From: an uncultured Phaeodactylibacter sp.
GTDB taxonomy: Bacteria; Bacteroidota; Bacteroidia; Chitinophagales; Saprospiraceae
DNA: 6,621 nucleotides
Direction of reading: 5' to 3'
NCBI GenBank assembly: GCA_913062745.1
Contig: CAJXXJ010000223.1
Span: 1 to 6,621, forward strand
Below are positions 5,714 through 6,621 of this stretch, piece after piece; positions within the stretch are counted from its first letter, which is position 1; each line of letters starts with the position of its first letter. Both the position numbers and the translations under genes were made by a program. Under the pieces are notes generated by a model that had not been told where the DNA came from, made no database searches, and saw only the letters and a list, made by a program, of their open reading frames with translations.

Positions 5714-6621
5714 ATGAAGCAACTACTGCTCCTCGTGTTCGTGGCGGGCGTGTCCTTGATGGCATTCGCTCAGCAGGAAAGCACGAACCAAAACAAATTC
5801 AGGCAGCTGTACAATGAATTGCCTACGCCTAATGTGTACCGAAATGCCGCCGGCGCTCCCGGGCACGAGTATTGGCAACAGCGTGCGGACTACGTCATCA
5901 GCATCGAGCTGGACGATGAACAGCAGCGCATCTACGGCACAGAGGGAGTGACCTACTACAACAATTCTCCGGACCCGCTGGAGTATCTTTGGGTGCAGCT
6001 CGATCAGAATATGCGCGCAAAGGATTCGGATACCTACAAGATTCAGGAGAGCGAAATGGATGGCCGTATGTCTTCCGGCTCCCTCAAGCGCCTCACCCCT
6101 ACCTTTGACGGTGGCTTCAAACTGGATTACGTCAGGAATGAAGATGGCAGCCCCCTCTCCTACACCGTGAATAAAACCATGATGCGCATCAATCTGCCGC
6201 AGCCGCTGCAGCCGGGTGAGCAGTTCAACTTCTCTGTGAAGTGGTGGTACAACATCAACGACCGCATGGAGATCGGTGGGCGCTCCGGCTATGAGTACTT
6301 CGAGGAAGATGATAACTACCTGTATACAATCGCACAGTTTTTTCCTCGTATGGCGGTCTACAACGATGTGGAAGGCTGGCAAAACAAGCAGTTTCTGGGG
6401 CGTGGAGAATTCACCCTGCCTTTCGGCAACTATGAAGTGAGCATTACCGTGCCGGAAGACCACCTGGTAGCAGCAACGGGCACGCTGCAAAACCCGGAAG
6501 AAGTGCTGACTAAAGATCAGCGCAAGAAACTGGAAGAAGCCCGCGATGAACGGGAGGAGCCGGTCATCATCGTCTCCGAAGAGTACGCGCGCAAAAACGA
6601 GCAGGACAAGTCGAGCAAGAA
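5714..6621 (+). CDS. Secreted M1-family metallopeptidase (aminopeptidase), N-terminal part, runs off the window
   Basis: The ATG at 5714 opens a frame that stays open to the window end (302 complete codons). It begins with a clear signal peptide: MK, a hydrophobic core LLLLVFVAGVSLM, and a likely signal peptidase I site at AFA|QQ (after residue 19). The product should therefore be exported to the periplasm or cell surface. The mature part has the pattern of Bacteroidota M1 peptidases: GHEYWQQRADYVISIELD (50-67), IYGTEGVTYYNNSPDPL (73-89), WVQLDQN (93-99), GYEYF (192-196), QFFPRMAVYNDVEGWQ (208-223) and FGNYEVSITVPEDHLVAATG (237-256), the N-terminal beta-sandwich typical of the family. The zinc-binding HExxH and the GxMEN motif would lie beyond the window, so catalytic competence cannot be judged. 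The charged stretch KDQRKKLEEARDEREE (267-282) is probably a surface loop or helix. It has its own transcription unit after the thr terminator and no evident link to threonine synthesis. Confidence 0.85.
   Translation, partial: MKQLLLLVFVAGVSLMAFAQQESTNQNKFRQLYNELPTPNVYRNAAGAPGHEYWQQRADYVISIELDDEQQRIYGTEGVTYYNNSPDPLEYLWVQLDQNMRAKDSDTYKIQESEMDGRMSSGSLKRLTPTFDGGFKLDYVRNEDGSPLSYTVNKTMMRINLPQPLQPGEQFNFSVKWWYNINDRMEIGGRSGYEYFEEDDNYLYTIAQFFPRMAVYNDVEGWQNKQFLGRGEFTLPFGNYEVSITVPEDHLVAATGTLQNPEEVLTKDQRKKLEEARDEREEPVIIVSEEYARKNEQDKSSK

Noticed and set aside
5723..6490. A 255-codon minus-strand open frame opposite the M1 peptidase gene
   Set aside because: The plus strand carries a signal peptide and family motifs over the same bases. 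The antisense frame shows no recognisable motif.
1..6621. CRISPR arrays, tRNA or rRNA genes, insertion-sequence ends, phage genes or defence genes
   Set aside because: I saw no regular direct repeats, no cloverleaf-like stretches and no transposase or integrase motifs on either strand.

Overview
The window joins two stretches of DNA that look as if they come from different backgrounds. Positions 1 to about 836 are AT-rich (25-27% G+C in the lines I counted in the middle of the stretch) and hold two minus-strand gene fragments. From about 906 to the end the DNA is GC-rich (65% in one counted thrA line) and holds plus-strand genes. The right-hand part looks like a Bacteroidota genome, probably a Saprospiraceae or Lewinella-like marine relative. 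The grounds are a fused aspartokinase-homoserine dehydrogenase in a compact thrA-thrB-thrC operon, little sign of Shine-Dalgarno sequences, and a secreted M1 peptidase of the type common in that phylum. The species is not determined.

Left part, minus strand: the first 73 codons of cysD (ATP sulfurylase small subunit, running off the window at position 1). In transcription order it lies downstream of an ORF that reads as the C-terminal two thirds of a PAPS-dependent sulfotransferase. The pair makes sense together: CysD starts production of the activated sulfate donor and the sulfotransferase uses it, as in clusters that sulfate polysaccharides or lipids. The CysD P-loop is of the SIGKDSS type, which I associate with Proteobacteria rather than Bacteroidota.

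Junction, about 810-911: the sulfotransferase lacks its N-terminal PAPS-binding half, and thrA lacks about its first 22 codons, including the KFGGTS motif. Two head-to-head genes both lose their 5' ends at one place. This points to an illegitimate recombination or insertion point, or to a chimeric assembly join.

Right part, plus strand: thrA (5'-truncated), thrB (its ATG directly follows the thrA stop) and thrC (ATGA overlap with thrB) encode the aspartate-to-threonine branch except aspartate-semialdehyde dehydrogenase. An intrinsic terminator follows thrC, and then comes the 5' part of an exported M1-family metallopeptidase that runs off the end.

The most interesting signal is a pair of parS-like ParB-binding palindromes with the core GTTCCACGTGGAAC, 390 bp apart. 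One lies inside the thrC coding sequence. The other forms the heart of the terminator hairpin after thrC. This suggests the thr operon of this organism serves as a ParB loading (centromere) region, usually found near the replication origin.
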